In this document: piece after piece, positions 39,255-40,355 of the stretch
Position numbering within the stretch: the first letter of the stretch is position 1
Layout: every line of letters begins with the position of its first letter
Assembly (NCBI GenBank): GCA_963838735.1
Contig: CAWISG010000009.1
Coordinates: 1-40,355, forward strand
Reading direction: 5' to 3'
DNA from: Parerythrobacter_A sp963838735
Lineage (GTDB): Bacteria > Pseudomonadota > Alphaproteobacteria > Sphingomonadales > Sphingomonadaceae
DNA length: 40,355 nt
Program-made: the position numbers and the translations under genes
Notes under the pieces: generated by a model
Database searches by the model: none
Seen by the model: the letters and a program-made list of their open reading frames with translations, nothing else
What the model was told of the DNA's origin: nothing

Positions 39255-40355
39255 TTACTCCCAGTTGTGCGGTGCGCGATAGGCGCCCAGATTGATATCG
39301 AGATGGCGGGCCAGCGCAAACATTCCCGCCTCGTATCCGTTGCGGGCCACGATCTGCACGCCCAAGGGCAAGCCATCCGCCGTCCAGCCCATCGGTAGTG
39401 ACAATGCGGGCAACCCGGCGATGTTGGCGAGGCAGGTGAAATCCGCCTGCGCGGCGGGTTCGGGCGCGGCGTGAGCGAAAGGCGGATTGGGCACGGTCGG
39501 CATCAGCAGCCAGCCGTGCCGATCGACAAGCTCCAGCACCCGATCGCGCGTTTCGGACAGGATGGCGTGGTCTTCCGCGACTTGCTCTGGCGTGCGGGCT
39601 GGTCCGTATTCCAGCAGCTTCGCCAGACGTGCGCTCATGTTTGGCGTATCGGCAAGATGGTACGCGAGACTTTGCGACACGCCGCGGAACCCGGCGAAGC
39701 GCACGCGCGACAGGGGGTGGGGCAGATGCGCTTCCGCCGGTGCTGCGGGGAGTGATGCCAAAACGGTCGCAAACGCTTGCGAAACCGCCGCATTGATATC
39801 GACACCGTGGCCGACAGGTGTCGCGCCTTTCAGATCACCGCTGCCCGAACCCATGTCGGACATAACGCATGCGACCCGCTCCAGCATGTCGAGGCTACGC
39901 GCGAGCGGACCGATGGCATCCAGCGAGGCGTCCGCCGGATCGAGCCCGTCCTGGCTGACGCGCGCGGTCGCAGGCTTGAACCCGTACACTCCGCAATGCG
40001 CCGCCGGGATGCGCACCGAACCCATCGTATCGGTTCCCAGCGCCACATCGCACAGGCCTGCCGCCACCGCCGCGCCGCTGCCGCCGGACGATCCGCCGGG
40101 TGAAAAACCCTTGCGATGCGGGTTCTGCGTCGCGCCGAAATGCGGGTTGTCGGTCTTCGCACCCAGCGCCGCTTCCTCCATGTTCAGGATGCCGATGATC
40201 GCCGCGCCTGCACTACGTAGTTTGGCAACGACCACTGCATCGCGGTCGGCACTGCGATCGGCAAAAGCGGCCAAGCCGGAATGAAACGGCAAGCCTTGCA
40301 CCTTGATGTTTGCCTTCACACCCACTGTCACCCCCGCCAGCGCCCCGCCGCCGCC
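39255..40355 (-). CDS. Amidase (amidase-signature family), N-terminus outside window
   Basis: 366 residues are visible; the gene runs off the right edge, since the frame is open to the last base and the visible part begins 'GPLAG-like' just before the first catalytic Lys (in 'VGVKANIKVQG'). About 50-70 N-terminal residues are missing. The Ser-cisSer-Lys triad is intact: Lys in 'VKANI', cis-Ser in 'SPGGSSGGSGAA' and the nucleophile in 'GTDTMGSVRIPAA'. It hydrolyses an amide to acid and ammonia. It leads, or is near the head of, the operon with HapK, SDR and deacetylase genes. Confidence 0.92.
   Translation of the reverse strand, partial: GGGGALAGVTVGVKANIKVQGLPFHSGLAAFADRSADRDAVVVAKLRSAGAAIIGILNMEEAALGAKTDNPHFGATQNPHRKGFSPGGSSGGSGAAVAAGLCDVALGTDTMGSVRIPAAHCGVYGFKPATARVSQDGLDPADASLDAIGPLARSLDMLERVACVMSDMGSGSGDLKGATPVGHGVDINAAVSQAFATVLASLPAAPAEAHLPHPLSRVRFAGFRGVSQSLAYHLADTPNMSARLAKLLEYGPARTPEQVAEDHAILSETRDRVLELVDRHGWLLMPTVPNPPFAHAAPEPAAQADFTCLANIAGLPALSLPMGWTADGLPLGVQIVARNGYEAGMFALARHLDINLGAYRAPHNWE

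Noticed and set aside
185..40355. CRISPR array, tRNA or rRNA genes, intact insertion sequence
   Set aside because: No regularly spaced repeats, cloverleaf-like segments, rRNA-like stretches or transposase-like proteins were seen.

Overview
The window looks like chromosomal DNA of a sphingomonad-type alphaproteobacterium (Sphingomonadales, Erythrobacteraceae/Novosphingobium-like). This is an inference from the high GC content, the dense operons with 4-base ATGA/GTGA overlaps, the style of the large TonB-dependent receptor, and the mix of catabolic families. I ran no database search. No rRNA, tRNA, CRISPR array or intact insertion sequence was seen. The first ~120 bases are clearly more AT-rich than the rest.

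Region 1 (185-25645) is mainly an aromatic-acid catabolic island. On the minus strand, 185-3352 encodes an ACMSD-type amidohydrolase, an SDR and a tandem SnoaL-like protein. Divergent from it (3622-7652) are a TonB-dependent receptor, an NmrA-like protein, an Ohr peroxidase and a second SnoaL-like protein. A minus pair (7642-9089) encodes a DUF59 protein and a second amidohydrolase that lacks the usual metal-ligand Asp. Divergent from that pair, an overlapping operon (9233-14606) encodes Rieske dioxygenase alpha and beta subunits, a thiolase, an acyl/aryl-CoA ligase and an HSL-type esterase, followed by a LysR regulator (14643-15593). A minus pair (nitrilase, flavin reductase; 15606-17176) diverges from gentisate 1,2-dioxygenase and an FAH-family hydrolase (17280-19330). 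A minus operon (19304-22765) encodes a DsbA/FrnE-like protein, a fused salicylyl-CoA 5-hydroxylase-type flavoprotein and a 4HBT thioesterase. Together these suggest: aryl-CoA (probably salicylyl-CoA) -> gentisyl-CoA -> gentisate -> maleylpyruvate -> pyruvate plus a C4 acid. A plus operon at 23070-25645 (SRPBCC, zinc alcohol dehydrogenase, SDR) is probably independent.

Region 2 (25649-33514) is more housekeeping-like: a membrane PRC-barrel-like protein; a carbohydrate locus (GH130 phosphorylase, an alpha/alpha-barrel protein and two divergent GT4 glycosyltransferases); a cysteine-synthase-like PLP enzyme divergent from an Lrp/AsnC regulator; and a secreted hypothetical protein. A quinone oxidoreductase follows (33514-34491).

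Region 3 (34504-40355, minus strand) is a compact eight-gene operon that runs off the right edge. In order of transcription it encodes an amidase (N-terminus cut), a HapK/REDY-like protein, an SDR, a PuuE-like polysaccharide deacetylase, an enoyl-CoA hydratase/isomerase, a two-domain VOC protein, a secreted protein and a YciI-like protein. It resembles a second catabolic pathway whose substrate I cannot name.

The most notable signals are: (a) a near-complete CoA-dependent salicylate/gentisate route attached to an unusual Rieske/thiolase/ligase operon; (b) three genes whose family N-terminus and Shine-Dalgarno spacing point to ATC or ATA start codons; (c) an amidohydrolase with an altered metal site; (d) a probable near-leaderless promoter with two inverted repeats between the PLP enzyme and the Lrp gene; and (e) the uncharacterised second operon.
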